From: Clostridia bacterium
Lineage (GTDB): Bacteria; Bacillota; Clostridia; Oscillospirales; Acutalibacteraceae
Length of the DNA stretch: 64,000 nucleotides
Direction of reading: 5' to 3'
NCBI GenBank assembly: GCA_017461235.1
Contig: JAFTYU010000012.1
Coordinates: 1 to 64,000 of the forward strand
The notes under the pieces were generated by a model. That model had not been told where the DNA came from. It saw only the letters and a program-made list of their open reading frames with translations, and ran no database searches. Positions 37,245 to 47,467 of this stretch are shown piece by piece. Numbering within the stretch: the stretch's first letter is position 1; each line of letters begins with the position of its first letter. A program made the translations under genes and the position numbers.

Positions 37245-38678
37245 TTACTTCGTTCTGTCATACATTATCTTCGACTTTCCGCCGAATTTTGTAATCTCGT
37301 TCATAGGTACGCCTAATTCTCTTGCAAGGATTTCAACTACCTTGCTTCCGCAGAAACCGCCCTGGCATCTGCCCATACCTGCTCTTGTTCTTCTCTTGAC
37401 GCCGTCAACATCCCTTGCACCTGCAGGAGCGTGTATGGCATCTAAAATCTCGCCTTCGGTTATTGTTTCGCAACGGCAAACAATTCTGCCGTAGGCTTTA
37501 TTCTTTTCAATAAGCTTTGCACGTTCCTCTGTGTTGAGATGACGGAAACGCACGGGCTCGGGACGAACAGGATCAAAACCTTCTTTTTTCACAAGTCCTC
37601 CCGTGAGTTCGTTCATTATGCCGTCAACCATCTCTGCTATAGCAGGAGCAGAAGAAAGACCGGGCGACTCAATGCCGGCAGCATTGATAAATTTTTTATT
37701 TGCCGCCGAAGAGCCGATAATAAAGTCATCGGTTACGGGATGGGCTCTGTTACCGCTGAAGGAAGTAATCGCATTTCTCAACGAAACTGCAGGAATACTC
37801 TTTGTTGCCGCGGTATAAATACCTGACAGACCTTCGGCTGTTGTGGAAACATCGTCACTGCCGTCGATATCGGTTGCTGAAGGGCCTACAATAAGATTTC
37901 CGTCAACTGTAGGTGAAACGAGTACACCCTTACCCATTTTTGAAGGACACTGGAAAATAGTGTTACTTGCAAGAGTGCCCTGTGATTTATCAAGAAGATA
38001 ATAATCACCGTGACGGACAATTATTTCTATTGAGTTATCGCCGATAAGCTGTGCGATTTCACCTGAATGGACGCCTGCGGCATTGATAACGTATTTTGCA
38101 GTTATGTCACCTGCTGTAGTATCAAGGATAAACTCATCGTTCTCGTACCTGATACCTCTGACTTCACAATTCCTTATAAACTCCGCGCCGTTTGTTACAG
38201 CATTTTCTACACCTGCAATAGTCAGCTCGTAGGGACAGACTATTGATGATGTAGGAGCATAAAGAGCCGCTACTGCAGTATCGCCTATATTAGGTTCCAT
38301 TTTCACGAGCTCTTCTCTTTCAACAATACGTAAATCGGGAACGCCGTTCTCTATACCGCGCTCAAGAAGATGATTAAGACTGTCCTTTTCCTCTTCGGAA
38401 AAAGCAACAACCAGAGCACCGTTATTTTTATACGGCACACTCAACTCCTTGCAGACTTTTTTCATGAGCTCTACGCCACGCACATTGAGCTTTGCTTTAA
38501 GTGTTCCGGGTTTGGCATCGAAGCCCGCATGCACAATAGCACTGTTTGCTTTTGTGGCACCCATCGCACAATCGTTGCATCTTTCAAGCAGTGCAATCTT
38601 AATATCGTACTTTGAAAGCTCCCTTGTTATAAGAGAGCCTACAACGCCTGCACCGATTACTGCAACATCGTACTTCAT
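37245..38678 (-). CDS. Anaerobic glycerol-3-phosphate dehydrogenase-like flavoprotein
   Basis: It is likely to oxidise glycerol-3-phosphate to dihydroxyacetone phosphate, or a related 2-hydroxyacid. The 477-residue protein has the FAD motif VAVIGAGVVGSLITREL, a DAO core (INAAGVHSGEIAQLIG) and a C-terminal BFD-like [2Fe-2S] domain, CRCETITEGEI through GRCQGGFCG. ATG at 38678 is nine bases after AAGGAG; the ATG at 38687 is part of that site. No glycerol kinase or facilitator is near. It leads a seven-gene run ending at rsfS. Confidence 0.88.
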   Translation of the reverse strand: MKYDVAVIGAGVVGSLITRELSKYDIKIALLERCNDCAMGATKANSAIVHAGFDAKPGTLKAKLNVRGVELMKKVCKELSVPYKNNGALVVAFSEEEKDSLNHLLERGIENGVPDLRIVEREELVKMEPNIGDTAVAALYAPTSSIVCPYELTIAGVENAVTNGAEFIRNCEVRGIRYENDEFILDTTAGDITAKYVINAAGVHSGEIAQLIGDNSIEIIVRHGDYYLLDKSQGTLASNTIFQCPSKMGKGVLVSPTVDGNLIVGPSATDIDGSDDVSTTAEGLSGIYTAATKSIPAVSLRNAITSFSGNRAHPVTDDFIIGSSAANKKFINAAGIESPGLSSAPAIAEMVDGIMNELTGGLVKKEGFDPVRPEPVRFRHLNTEERAKLIEKNKAYGRIVCRCETITEGEILDAIHAPAGARDVDGVKRRTRAGMGRCQGGFCGSKVVEILARELGVPMNEITKFGGKSKIMYDRTK

Positions 38679-38720
38679 TTTAAACATCTCCTTGAAAACA
38701 GGTTAAAAATAAATCAGTTT

Positions 38721-38750
38721 ATTATAGCATACTGTCTTATGAAAAATCAA
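38721..38750 (-). promoter_or_regulatory. Promoter of the seven-gene glp-nad operon
   Basis: On the minus strand TTGATT (38745-38750) and TATAAT (38721-38726) are 18 bp apart. No other convincing promoter was noticed in the gaps downstream. Confidence 0.65.
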
Positions 38751-38773
38751 GACATTATAATGTATATTATGCC

Positions 38774-38802
38774 TTGTTTTTTAAGGACTTTTAGTGTATG
38801 AT
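38774..38802 (+). promoter_or_regulatory. Promoter of the U32 gene pair
   Basis: TTGTTT (38774-38779) and TATGAT (38797-38802) with 17-bp spacing, divergent from the glp promoter. Confidence 0.55.
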
Positions 38803-38835
38803 AAATATTTGTAAAACTTTTGTGAGGTATAAAGA

Positions 38836-40056
38836 ATGAAATTACCCGAACTCCTTGCCCCTGCAGGGGATATGAATTGTCTGAAAGCCGCCGCGCGTTT
38901 CGGTGCGGATGCAGTATATATCGGCGGTCCGCTTCTTCAGTTAAGAGCAGAGAAATCCGCATTTCCCGAAGAAGAAATCGATACCGCCGCAAAGCTTCTT
39001 CACTCCTTGAATAAAAAACTTTACGTTACTGTAAACAGCTTCACCAAAAATACTGAAATAGAGCCTTTGAAGGATTATGCGAGAACACTTTATTCCTTGG
39101 GTGTTGATGCAGTTATTGTTGCAGATTTAGGTGCTTTAAGAGCCATTAAACAGGCGGAGCCGCGCCTTGAAGTTCATATCAGTACACAGGCTAACTGTTG
39201 CAACTATTCTGCAGCTATGGCTTACTACGAGTTAGGCGCATCAAGAATTGTTGTTGCCCGTGAAATGACTATTGACGAAATTGCAGAAATGCACTCGAAA
39301 ATTCCTGACGAGCTTGAGATAGAAGCCTTTGTTCACGGAGCAATGTGTATGGCATATTCGGGAAGATGTCTTATCTCATCATATATGAACGGCAGAAGCG
39401 GTAACCGTGGCGAATGCACACAGCCCTGCCGTTGGGAATACTACCTTGTTGAGCGCAACAGACCTAACGAATATCTGAAGCTTGAAGAATACGAAGACCA
39501 TTCCGCTCTTTTATCTTCCCATGATATGAAGGCTATCGGATTTCTTGATAAATTACAGCAAGCCGGTGTTGACTCATTCAAAATCGAAGGCAGAATGAAG
39601 ACAGAATACTACGTTTCACACGTGGTTAATGCATACAGACGAGCTATTGATAAATCTGCCCCCATAGAACTTCTTGAGGACGAGCTTAACGCCATAAGCC
39701 ACCGTCCTTACAACAGCGGTTTTTATTTCGGCAATCTGGTTCACAACCACAAAAATGACGGCCTTTACCATTGGGACTGCACCTTTGCAGGCGTTGCCCT
39801 TGAAGATTGCACCGACGGCAAGCTTAAAATACAACAACGCAACTTTTTTAAGCTCGGTGACAATCTTGAAGTTCTTTCTCCCGACAGTTTCGGTATGGCG
39901 TTCAACTGCACTAAAATAGTTAACGAAAAAGGCGAAGAATGTGAAACCGCCTGTCACCCACAGGAGTTTCTGACCCTTGATTGTACGGCAGATGTTAAAG
40001 CCGGTGATATATTAAGAGTACGAACAGAAAAGCAAAAGATTATTACGGACATCTGA
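38836..40056 (+). CDS. U32 family protein, TrhP-like
   Basis: The 406-residue protein begins ELLAPAGDMNCLKAA and contains the family signature ISTQANCCN and the Cys-rich block MAYSGRCLISSYMNGRSG, with more cysteines in GECTQPCRW. Members once called peptidases are now known to hydroxylate RNA: TrhP makes 5-hydroxyuridine in tRNA wobble positions using prephenate. Length and motifs match that branch (B. subtilis YrrO). The second U32 gene follows after three bases. Confidence 0.85.
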   Translation: MKLPELLAPAGDMNCLKAAARFGADAVYIGGPLLQLRAEKSAFPEEEIDTAAKLLHSLNKKLYVTVNSFTKNTEIEPLKDYARTLYSLGVDAVIVADLGALRAIKQAEPRLEVHISTQANCCNYSAAMAYYELGASRIVVAREMTIDEIAEMHSKIPDELEIEAFVHGAMCMAYSGRCLISSYMNGRSGNRGECTQPCRWEYYLVERNRPNEYLKLEEYEDHSALLSSHDMKAIGFLDKLQQAGVDSFKIEGRMKTEYYVSHVVNAYRRAIDKSAPIELLEDELNAISHRPYNSGFYFGNLVHNHKNDGLYHWDCTFAGVALEDCTDGKLKIQQRNFFKLGDNLEVLSPDSFGMAFNCTKIVNEKGEECETACHPQEFLTLDCTADVKAGDILRVRTEKQKIITDI

Positions 40057-40059
40057 TAT

Positions 40060-42105
40060 ATGAAAAATTACGAGATTCTCGCTCCGGCAGGAGCATACGA
40101 ACAACTGCGCGCCGCGGTAATATGCGGTGCGGATGCGGTGTATCTTGGTGCAGGCAATTTCAACGCAAGGCGCAATGCACAGAATTTTACCTCCGCCAAT
40201 CTGACAGAAGCGGTAAAATACTGTCATCTTCGCAACGTAAAGGTTTACGTCACTTTAAATACCCTTGTTTTTGACAAAGAGATGTCCGAACTTTACGAAA
40301 CGGTCAAAGACATTGCTGAAAGCGGAGCAGATGCCGTTATAGTTCAGGACCTTGCCGTGGCAAAAGCAGTTAAAAGCATTTGTCCGCAACTTCCTTTGCA
40401 CGCTTCAACCCAAATGGCAGTACATAATGTTTCGGGTGCGCTGTTCCTTGAAAAAGCAGGCTTTTCACGTATAGTTCTTGCTCGTGAATTGTCATTGAAT
40501 GAAATAAAAGAAATCCGCCGCAATGTCAGGGCGGAACTTGAAGTTTTTGTACACGGTGCTCATTGTATGAGCACCTCCGGCAACTGTTATCTTTCCGCAA
40601 TGTTGGGTGAAAGAAGCGGTAACAGGGGGCTGTGTGCCCAAGGATGCCGCCTTGAATGGAAAAACACCCACGGCAGAGAATACGCTCTTTCTCTCAAAGA
40701 TATGTCGTACCTTGACAACATCGACGAACTTCAGAAGCTCGGTATAGAATCCTTTAAAATTGAAGGAAGAATGAAACGTCCCGAATACGTGGCGGCGGCA
40801 GTTTCAAGCCTAAAAAACGCTCTCGCAGGAAAGGAATATGACAAAGAAGCTCTGCGAAGTGTCTTTTCAAGAAACGGCTTCACAGACGGCTATCTTCAAG
40901 GGAACCGCGATGTGAATATGTTCGGATTCAGGGGCAAGGACGATGTAACTTCTGCATCAAGCGTTTTAAAAAACCTTGAAGCCTTATATCGTGATGATGT
41001 ACGCCCTCTTTGCGTAGATATGACACTAACTTTAACTAAAGACACCCCTATGGAGCTGGGGCTCTCATCCTGCGGCAAATTCGTTTCCGCTTTCGGTGCA
41101 GTACCTGAAATTCCGCGAAACGCCCCCTTAGCAAAAGAGATTGCCCAACGCAATTTAAGCAAGCTGGGTGACACCTCATTCCACGTGGGAAATATAGAAT
41201 TCAACAACAATGATAATCTCACCGCTTCCGCATCGGCACTTAATTCACTGCGCCGTGACGGTATTGAAAAATTAGAGAATGCAATTCTTGAAAATGAGCG
41301 CACCGTAAACAATGTAACTCCTGAAAAACATTCTTCATATTATCCCTTACAACGAACAAAATTGAGAGTGCGTTTTGAAAAATTCCAACAATATTCCGAA
41401 ATTTTTGAGAACGTTGAATTCATAATTCTTCCAATTGAAGAAATACTAAATAACAAAGCGGAAATAAAGAATATTTCAAGCAAAATAATCGCAGAACTTC
41501 CACAACTAATTTATCCCGAAAACGAACAAAACATATTCAAGAAACTTGAAGAAATAAAAGAATCGGGCATTACTCATGGTGCAACAGGCAACGTGGGCGG
41601 TATAAAACTTCTCATAGATGCAGGATTCACCATCCACGGCACCCACGGACTAAATATAACAAACACCGCTGCTCTTAATATGTACGCTTCATCGGGCTTA
41701 AAGGACACCGTTTTGTCTTTTGAGCTTACCGAAAAAGCGGTGAAGAATATTGGCGGTGAGCTTCCCCGCGGCACGTACATTTACGGACACTTACCCCTTA
41801 TGCTGATGCGTGCCTGCCCGCAAAAAAGTCCTTCAGGTTGCGGTAACTGTAACGGAAAATCTTATCTTACAGACAGAAAAGGCATTCGCTTCCCTTTAAT
41901 CTGCCAACAGAAAACATATTCCGTACTCCACAACAGCGTTCCGCTTTACATAGGCGATAAAAATCTGTCTTCTCTTGATTTCGGAGTTTTTTATTTCACA
42001 ATAGAGTCGGCAAAGGAATGTGCGGATATTTACAACGCATATTGCGAAAACAAATCTATACCCGGACCTAAAACAAACGGGCTTTTTTATCGCGAACTTT
42101 TATAA
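40060..42105 (+). CDS. U32 family protein with C-terminal DUF3656
   Basis: The 681-residue protein has an N-terminal U32 domain ([52 protein letters not shown]) and a long C-terminal part of the DUF3656 collagenase type. Another cysteine set ([12 protein letters not shown]) lies near residue 590, probably an iron-sulfur site. It resembles RlhA, which makes 5-hydroxycytidine in 23S rRNA, though peptidase naming is still common. It is shorter than many clostridial versions. It is co-transcribed with the previous gene. Confidence 0.85.
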   Translation: MKNYEILAPAGAYEQLRAAVICGADAVYLGAGNFNARRNAQNFTSANLTEAVKYCHLRNVKVYVTLNTLVFDKEMSELYETVKDIAESGADAVIVQDLAVAKAVKSICPQLPLHASTQMAVHNVSGALFLEKAGFSRIVLARELSLNEIKEIRRNVRAELEVFVHGAHCMSTSGNCYLSAMLGERSGNRGLCAQGCRLEWKNTHGREYALSLKDMSYLDNIDELQKLGIESFKIEGRMKRPEYVAAAVSSLKNALAGKEYDKEALRSVFSRNGFTDGYLQGNRDVNMFGFRGKDDVTSASSVLKNLEALYRDDVRPLCVDMTLTLTKDTPMELGLSSCGKFVSAFGAVPEIPRNAPLAKEIAQRNLSKLGDTSFHVGNIEFNNNDNLTASASALNSLRRDGIEKLENAILENERTVNNVTPEKHSSYYPLQRTKLRVRFEKFQQYSEIFENVEFIILPIEEILNNKAEIKNISSKIIAELPQLIYPENEQNIFKKLEEIKESGITHGATGNVGGIKLLIDAGFTIHGTHGLNITNTAALNMYASSGLKDTVLSFELTEKAVKNIGGELPRGTYIYGHLPLMLMRACPQKSPSGCGNCNGKSYLTDRKGIRFPLICQQKTYSVLHNSVPLYIGDKNLSSLDFGVFYFTIESAKECADIYNAYCENKSIPGPKTNGLFYRELL

Positions 42106-42137
42106 ACCTTATCATTTTTACACAAGGAGATGATATT

Positions 42138-43685
42138 TTGTCCGAAAAAACTGCAATAATCATCGGTGCAGGTCCCGCAGGACTTACAGCGGCATACGAG
42201 CTGTTAAAAAACACCGATATAATACCCCTTGTGCTTGAGGAAAGTGATTTTATCGGCGGCATTTCACGAACTGCGCAACACAACGGCAACCGTATGGACA
42301 TAGGCGGTCACCGATTCTTTTCAAAAAACGAAAAGGTAAACCGCTTGTGGCAGGAGCTTATGCCTTTACAGGGCGCACCTTCCTTTGATGATATAAGAAC
42401 ACAGACACACAAGGACCTCAATCCCAACGGTCCCGATCCCGAAATCGACGAGAAGGTTCTCCTTTTAAGAAACCGTGTTTCACGAATTTATTATTTAAGA
42501 AAATTCTTCGATTACCCCATTTCACTAAAGCCCGAAACCTTCATAAATATGGGTTTTTCACGCACATTCAAGGCAGGTATGGGCTATCTGAAATCCTGCG
42601 TTTCAAAAAAAGAAGAAACTTCACTTGAGAACTTTTATATAAACCGTTTCGGAAGACCCTTATATGAAATGTTTTTTGAAGACTATACCGAAAAACTCTG
42701 GGGCATCAATCCGTCACACATTGCTGCGGACTGGGGTGCACAAAGAGTTAAAGGGTTATCACTCACAAAAGCAGTTATAAATGTTCTTACCAAGCCCTTT
42801 AAAAAGAAGGAAAACACGGAAACTTCTCTTATTGAGCAGTTTTATTACCCCAAAAAGGGGCCCGGTCAGCTTTGGGAGACTCTTGCGGATGAAGTTGAAA
42901 AAATGGGCGGTAAAATACTAAAAAACAACCGCGTCACAACACTTACCGTTGAAGGTAAAAAAATCAAATACGTGGGTGTTGAAACTCCTGAAGGCTACAC
43001 CCAATACAAAGCCGATTATTTTATTTCGACCATGCCCGTAAAAGACCTTATTAACGGCATGGGCGATGATGTTCCCAACACAGTCAGAGAAATTGCTCTT
43101 GACCTTCCCTACCGTGATTTTATAACAGTAGGCGTACTTGCAGACAGACTTCTTCTCGAAAACAAAACCAAACACAGAACTCTCGGCAACATCGTGCCTG
43201 ATTGTTGGATATATATTCAGGAGCGCGACGTTAAGCTCGGAAGACTTCAGATATTCAACAACTGGTCACCCTATATGGTAAAAGACCCCGAAAACACCGT
43301 ATGGATAGGACTTGAATACTTTTGCAATGAAGGCGACGAATACTGGAATATGTCTGACAGTGAGTTTATTGATTTTGCCGTTGATGAGCTTCAGAAAATC
43401 GGCATAATTGACAAAGCCGACGTAAAGGATTGTGTGCGTATCAAAGTAAAAAAGGCGTACCCCGCTTATTTCGGCTCTTACAATGAATTCAGCAAGGTAC
43501 GTGAGTATCTTGACAGCATAGATAACCTTTATTGTATCGGCAGAAACGGTATGCACCGTTACAACAATATGGACCACTCTATGCTCACCGCAATTGAAGC
43601 GGTCAACTGTATAACAAATCCCAACCATAATAAATCCCGTATCTGGGATGTAAACACAGAACAAGAATACCACGAAGAAAAATAA
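42138..43685 (+). CDS. FAD-dependent amine-oxidase-like protein (UGM-like)
   Basis: The 515-residue flavoprotein has an N-terminal dinucleotide motif [18 protein letters not shown], then [24 protein letters not shown] and a C-terminal [14 protein letters not shown], typical of the protoporphyrinogen-oxidase and UDP-galactopyranose-mutase-like branch. It probably takes part in cell-surface sugar metabolism, but the substrate is unknown. The start is a TTG eight bases after AAGGAG, with no in-frame ATG nearby. A hairpin at 43691-43719 follows. Confidence 0.85.
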   Translation: MSEKTAIIIGAGPAGLTAAYELLKNTDIIPLVLEESDFIGGISRTAQHNGNRMDIGGHRFFSKNEKVNRLWQELMPLQGAPSFDDIRTQTHKDLNPNGPDPEIDEKVLLLRNRVSRIYYLRKFFDYPISLKPETFINMGFSRTFKAGMGYLKSCVSKKEETSLENFYINRFGRPLYEMFFEDYTEKLWGINPSHIAADWGAQRVKGLSLTKAVINVLTKPFKKKENTETSLIEQFYYPKKGPGQLWETLADEVEKMGGKILKNNRVTTLTVEGKKIKYVGVETPEGYTQYKADYFISTMPVKDLINGMGDDVPNTVREIALDLPYRDFITVGVLADRLLLENKTKHRTLGNIVPDCWIYIQERDVKLGRLQIFNNWSPYMVKDPENTVWIGLEYFCNEGDEYWNMSDSEFIDFAVDELQKIGIIDKADVKDCVRIKVKKAYPAYFGSYNEFSKVREYLDSIDNLYCIGRNGMHRYNNMDHSMLTAIEAVNCITNPNHNKSRIWDVNTEQEYHEEK

Positions 43686-43690
43686 CCCGT

Positions 43691-43719
43691 CACCCCGAAA
43701 TTCCCGCAATTTCGGGGTG
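43691..43719 (+). terminator. Hairpin after FAD enzyme gene
   Basis: CACCCCGAAA and TTTCGGGGTG form a 10-bp stem. The T-tract is weak, so termination is probable rather than certain. Confidence 0.5.
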
Positions 43720-43806
43720 ATTCGTTTATAAAAACTTTCACAAACTTTTAAATCCAAAAATGTCAGCATCTTCTTTTTTTCGTCACTTTGTTACAAACTG
43801 TACACA

Positions 43807-43965
43807 TTTGTTTGTGCAACTATAACAAAACATTTTCTTTAAACCACAATGATTTGTATAATTCTAAAACAAAGTATAAACAGTCTGGTGTTGTGCATAT
43901 TGCACAAACACACAATGTTTTGTTTGTGCAACTTCACTTGACTTTTTTTAAAAAATCATTATAAT
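43807..43965 (+). promoter_or_regulatory. Operator-rich promoter of a 40-residue peptide gene
   Basis: TTTGTTTGTGCAACT occurs twice, at 43807-43821 and 43919-43933, 112 bp apart. Between them TTGTGCA-TAT-TGCACAA (43891-43907) is a perfect inverted repeat of the same TTGTGCA half-site. The promoter is TTGACT (43938-43943), 16 bp, TATAAT (43960-43965), immediately after the second copy. The arrangement suggests cooperative binding or looping by one regulator. Confidence 0.7.
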
Positions 43966-43999
43966 AAAATCATAAATTAAAGGAAAGGAGTCCACAACA

Positions 44000-44122
44000 A
44001 TGGTAGACTACAAAGCACTCGAGCAAAAATTGCTCAAAGAGATTGAAGAAGAAAAGGGCTTCTCCTTCAAGAAGCTTATCAAGATCATAGAGCTTGATGG
44101 TATTCTCAAAGAGTTGCAGTAA
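44000..44122 (+). CDS. 40-residue amphipathic peptide gene
   Basis: An ATG nine bases after GGAAAGGAG opens a 40-codon frame beginning MVDYKALEQKLLKEIEEEKG and ending KIIELDGILKELQ. The product is charged and probably helical, without a signal peptide or membrane segment. It has a near-consensus promoter and dedicated repeated operator-like sites, so the transcript is clearly meaningful. A long hairpin (CCTGAA/TTCAGG with TCGG/CCGA inside) follows at about 44145-44200, then a strong terminator. I do not recognise the family. It could be a small regulator or toxin. Confidence 0.6.
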   Translation: MVDYKALEQKLLKEIEEEKGFSFKKLIKIIELDGILKELQ

Positions 44123-44144
44123 TCCTGCTTCTTCACCCACTAAA

Positions 44145-44200
44145 AACCCTGAACATCGGTTTCACCCTATATTTACGCTGAAGCCGACTTCAGGGCTCTA
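44145..44200 (+). other. Long hairpin after the peptide gene
   Basis: CCCTGAA-CA-TCGG pairs with CCGA-CT-TTCAGGG across a loop of about 22 bases. No T-tract follows, so it is more likely an RNA structure or binding site than a terminator. Confidence 0.45.
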
Positions 44201-44223
44201 TATAAATTTGTTTCATAAAGCAT

Positions 44224-44264
44224 GAACAACAAGCCGCCATAACAGGCGGCTTGTTGTTCTTTTT
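44224..44264 (+). terminator. Strong terminator before GH3
   Basis: GAACAACAAGCCGCC and GGCGGCTTGTTGTTC form a 15-bp perfect stem followed by TTTTT. Confidence 0.9.
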
Positions 44265-44312
44265 AACATAAAATCAAGTGGAAAATTTAGGCATTTCAAC
44301 AATCAAACTTTC

Positions 44313-44341
44313 TTGACTATGATAGTCATTTAGTTTATATT
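44313..44341 (+). promoter_or_regulatory. GH3 promoter with overlapping palindrome
   Basis: TTGACT (44313-44318) and TATATT (44336-44341) are 17 bp apart. GACTAT-G-ATAGTC (44315-44327) overlaps the -35 box and may be an operator for a sugar-responsive repressor. Confidence 0.6.
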
Positions 44342-44377
44342 TATCTTATATGAATACACTTAAAAGGAGCCAACACC

Positions 44378-46483
44378 ATGACTAAAGCTCAGGCACGCGA
44401 AAAAGCAAAACAAATAGTTTCGCAGATGACACCCGAAGAAAAAATATCTCAACTTTTATATAACTCCCCGGCTATTGAACGTTTAGGAATCAAGGCATAT
44501 AACTGGTGGAACGAAGGCGCTCACGGTGTTGCACGTGCAGGTACCGCAACGGTTTTCCCGCACACTATTGCAATGGCGGCAACCTTCGATCCCGAACTTA
44601 TTAATAAAATCGGTGATGTAATCTCCACCGAAGGAAGAATCAAGTATAACAAACACGTTGAATACAATGATTTTGATATATTCAAAGGCATTACTTATTG
44701 GGCACCTAATATCAATATTTTCCGTGATCCCCGTTGGGGACGCGGACAGGAAACTTTCGGCGAAGACCCCTTCCTTACATCTGTTCTCGGCACTGCTTTC
44801 GTAAAAGGCATACAGGGCGACGGCGAATTTTTAAAGGGTGCAGCCTGTTCAAAGCACTATGCCGTTCATTCAGGACCCGAAAAAACACGTCACAGCTTCA
44901 ATGCTCTCACCAACGAGCACGACCTATTTGAAACATACCTTCCTGCCTTTGAAAAAACTGTTAAAGAAGGCGGCGTTATAGGCATTATGGGTGCATATAA
45001 CCGTACAAACGGCGAGCCCTGTTGCGCTCACTCGTATCTCGTTTCCGACATTCTCAGAAAACGTTGGGGCTTTGACGGCTATTTTGTTTCAGACTGCGGT
45101 GCTTTAAAGAATATTTACACATTCCACCAATTCACCGAAACGAAAGCCGAGGCAGCCGCCGTTTCACTGAAAAACACATGCGATCTTAACTGCGGTGAAA
45201 CTTACGATGCACTGATTGATGCATACGAAGAAGACCTTGTTACGGAAGATGATATTACCGCTGCCGCAGAAAGACTTTATACAGTACGTTGCCTTTTAGG
45301 CGAATTTGAAGAAGTACGCCCCTATTCGGATATTCCTTACAGTAAACTTGACTGCAAGGAACACAGGGAACTCAATATGACGGCCGCAGAGCAATGCCTT
45401 GTTCTTCTGGAAAACAAAGAAAACTTCCTTCCGCTTGATAAAAATACAGACAAACGCATTGCAATCGTAGGTCCTAACGCACTTTCACTTACTGCACTTG
45501 AAGGTAACTATAACGCATATGCTTCAAAGTATTACCCCGTAGCAGACGGTGTCAGAGAAGTGTTTAAAAATGCAGACATAAGTGTTGAAAAGGGTTGTAA
45601 CTATTGCTTTGAGCAGCTTAACCATTGGAGCGGCTTCAACAATATGTTAAGCGATGGTATTGCCGCCGCATCTGAAGCAGATATAACAATCCTTGCTTTA
45701 GGTCTTGACTGTTCCGTGGAAGGTGAAGACACAGGTTTCGATGATGATTACACCGCTTGCGGAGACAAAAGAAGTCTCTTCCTTCCCAAAACCCAGCAGA
45801 AATTGGCAGATGCAGTGTGCGATGTTTGCGATAACGTTATTGTTGTCCTTATGTGCGGCAGTTCAATTGACGTTGGCGAAAAAGTTCGCAATCACGCAAA
45901 AGCAATCGTGCACGCCTGGTATCCCGGCTCATTGGGTGGTCTTGCTGTTGCGAGACTTATTGCAGGCGAATTTTCACCCAGCGGCAAATTGCCCGTTACA
46001 ATTTATAACGGAAACCACGATGTTCCCGATTTTAACGATTACAGTATGAAGGGAAGAACCTACCGCTATATTGACGGTGATGCGCTTTACCCCTTCGGCT
46101 TCGGTCTTTCATTCACAACCTTTGAATATTCTGATTTCAAAGTAATTGATAAAAACGATGATGTTGTCACCGTCAGCGTAAAGCTTAAAAATACAGGTGA
46201 CATTAAGGCGAAGGAAATTTCACAGATTTACGCATCATTCAAAGACAGCAGAACCTACACACCTCACTATCAACTCTGTGCCGTTAAGACAAGTGAGCTT
46301 GCACCCGGTGAAGAGGCTGTTCTCACTTTTGATATTGATACATACTGGCTTAAAGCCGTTACCGAAAACGGCGAGCGTGTAACACCTGACGGAGAAATTG
46401 CTCTCTATGCAGGCGGACACCAGCCCGATAACGTAAGCAACGCTCTTTCATCATCGGTTTGCGAAAAAATTAAACTTCAGTAA
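44378..46483 (+). CDS. GH3 beta-glycosidase
   Basis: It cleaves terminal beta-linked sugars such as glucose, xylose or arabinose. The 701-residue protein has the GH3 N-terminal barrel with the nucleophile Asp in GYFVSDCGA near 236, KHYAVHSGPE and NIFRDPRWGRGQETFGEDP, the C-terminal GH3 domain (LGLDCSVEGEDTGFD, WYPGSLGG) and a fibronectin III-like end. The pattern is closer to beta-xylosidases, but specificity is not certain. No signal peptide, so it is intracellular. A Gfo/Idh/MocA gene follows in the same operon. Confidence 0.92.
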   Translation: MTKAQAREKAKQIVSQMTPEEKISQLLYNSPAIERLGIKAYNWWNEGAHGVARAGTATVFPHTIAMAATFDPELINKIGDVISTEGRIKYNKHVEYNDFDIFKGITYWAPNINIFRDPRWGRGQETFGEDPFLTSVLGTAFVKGIQGDGEFLKGAACSKHYAVHSGPEKTRHSFNALTNEHDLFETYLPAFEKTVKEGGVIGIMGAYNRTNGEPCCAHSYLVSDILRKRWGFDGYFVSDCGALKNIYTFHQFTETKAEAAAVSLKNTCDLNCGETYDALIDAYEEDLVTEDDITAAAERLYTVRCLLGEFEEVRPYSDIPYSKLDCKEHRELNMTAAEQCLVLLENKENFLPLDKNTDKRIAIVGPNALSLTALEGNYNAYASKYYPVADGVREVFKNADISVEKGCNYCFEQLNHWSGFNNMLSDGIAAASEADITILALGLDCSVEGEDTGFDDDYTACGDKRSLFLPKTQQKLADAVCDVCDNVIVVLMCGSSIDVGEKVRNHAKAIVHAWYPGSLGGLAVARLIAGEFSPSGKLPVTIYNGNHDVPDFNDYSMKGRTYRYIDGDALYPFGFGLSFTTFEYSDFKVIDKNDDVVTVSVKLKNTGDIKAKEISQIYASFKDSRTYTPHYQLCAVKTSELAPGEEAVLTFDIDTYWLKAVTENGERVTPDGEIALYAGGHQPDNVSNALSSSVCEKIKLQ

Positions 46484-46498
46484 TAAAAGGTGATTATT

Positions 46499-47446
46499 AT
46501 GATAAATGTAGCATTAGTCGGAACTTGGCACGTTCACTTCGGCGGTTACGCAAGAGCGATAGAAAGCAATTCTCTTTGCAGAATAACCGCTCTTTGGGAT
46601 AGCGATATCGAAAACGGCAAAAAGCAGGCAGAGAACTTCAATTGCGAATTTGTTGAAGATTATGACGAGCTTTTAAAAAGAAGTGATGTGGATGCAGTAA
46701 TGGTCTGCACTTCAACAGACCTTCACCACGATGTAATCAAAAAAGCTGCACTTGCAGGCAAGCATATTTTCACGGAAAAAGTGCTTTGCTTCACTGAAGC
46801 AGATGCTCTCGACGTAGCAAAAGCCGTCAAGGACAGTAACATTAAATTCTGCATCTCTTTCCCGTGGCGCAGCAAAGGTGAATTTTTATGGATAAAGGAT
46901 GCGGTGGATAACGGTCTTATCGGTAAATTGAATTACTGCCGTATGCGCAATGCCCATAACGGAACACTTGCAGGTTGGCTTCCCGAAACATTCTATGACC
47001 CCAAAACCTGTGGCGGCGGTGCTATGATGGATCTGGGTGCACACTCAATGTATTTTCTTAATTGGATTATGGGCGAGCCCGAAAAAGCTACATCCGCTTT
47101 CACAAACGTACGCGTCAAATCCGTTGAAGACAACGCCGTAACCGTGCTCACCTATAAAAACGGCGCTATAGGTGTCAGCGAAACAGGTTTCGTAGCACCC
47201 AACAATCCCTTCGAGCTTGAAATTGTAGGTGATAAAGGTACAATTCTTGCAGGCGGTTTTATGAACAAGTTGTGTTATAACATCGGCGAAGGATGGGTTT
47301 TCCCTAACGTACCGCGCAATGCGGAATCACCCATAGAAATGTGGATTAACGGTATAGAAAACGGCACTCCGATCCCCTACGATATCGACGACGCCGTAGC
47401 ACTTTCAAAAACAATGGAAATGGCATACAAAAATCCTCTCGCTTAA
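46499..47446 (+). CDS. Gfo/Idh/MocA family dehydrogenase
   Basis: The 315-residue NAD(P)-dependent sugar or polyol oxidoreductase has an N-terminal Rossmann segment (NVALVGTWHVHFGGYARAI) and the family catalytic Lys in FTEKVLCF near 90-97, a variant of EKP. Its substrate is unknown; the GH3 gene 15 bp upstream suggests a released sugar or derivative. ATG at 46499 follows AAAAGGTG; the upstream GTG at 46490 is part of that site. Confidence 0.87.
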   Translation: MINVALVGTWHVHFGGYARAIESNSLCRITALWDSDIENGKKQAENFNCEFVEDYDELLKRSDVDAVMVCTSTDLHHDVIKKAALAGKHIFTEKVLCFTEADALDVAKAVKDSNIKFCISFPWRSKGEFLWIKDAVDNGLIGKLNYCRMRNAHNGTLAGWLPETFYDPKTCGGGAMMDLGAHSMYFLNWIMGEPEKATSAFTNVRVKSVEDNAVTVLTYKNGAIGVSETGFVAPNNPFELEIVGDKGTILAGGFMNKLCYNIGEGWVFPNVPRNAESPIEMWINGIENGTPIPYDIDDAVALSKTMEMAYKNPLA

Positions 47447-47461
47447 CGCGAGAGGATTTTT
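47429..47461 (+). terminator. Terminator overlapping the dehydrogenase stop codon
   Basis: AAAAATCCTCTCGC and GCGAGAGGATTTTT pair, with the TAA stop lying in the loop. Confidence 0.85.
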
Positions 47462-47467
47462 GTAACT

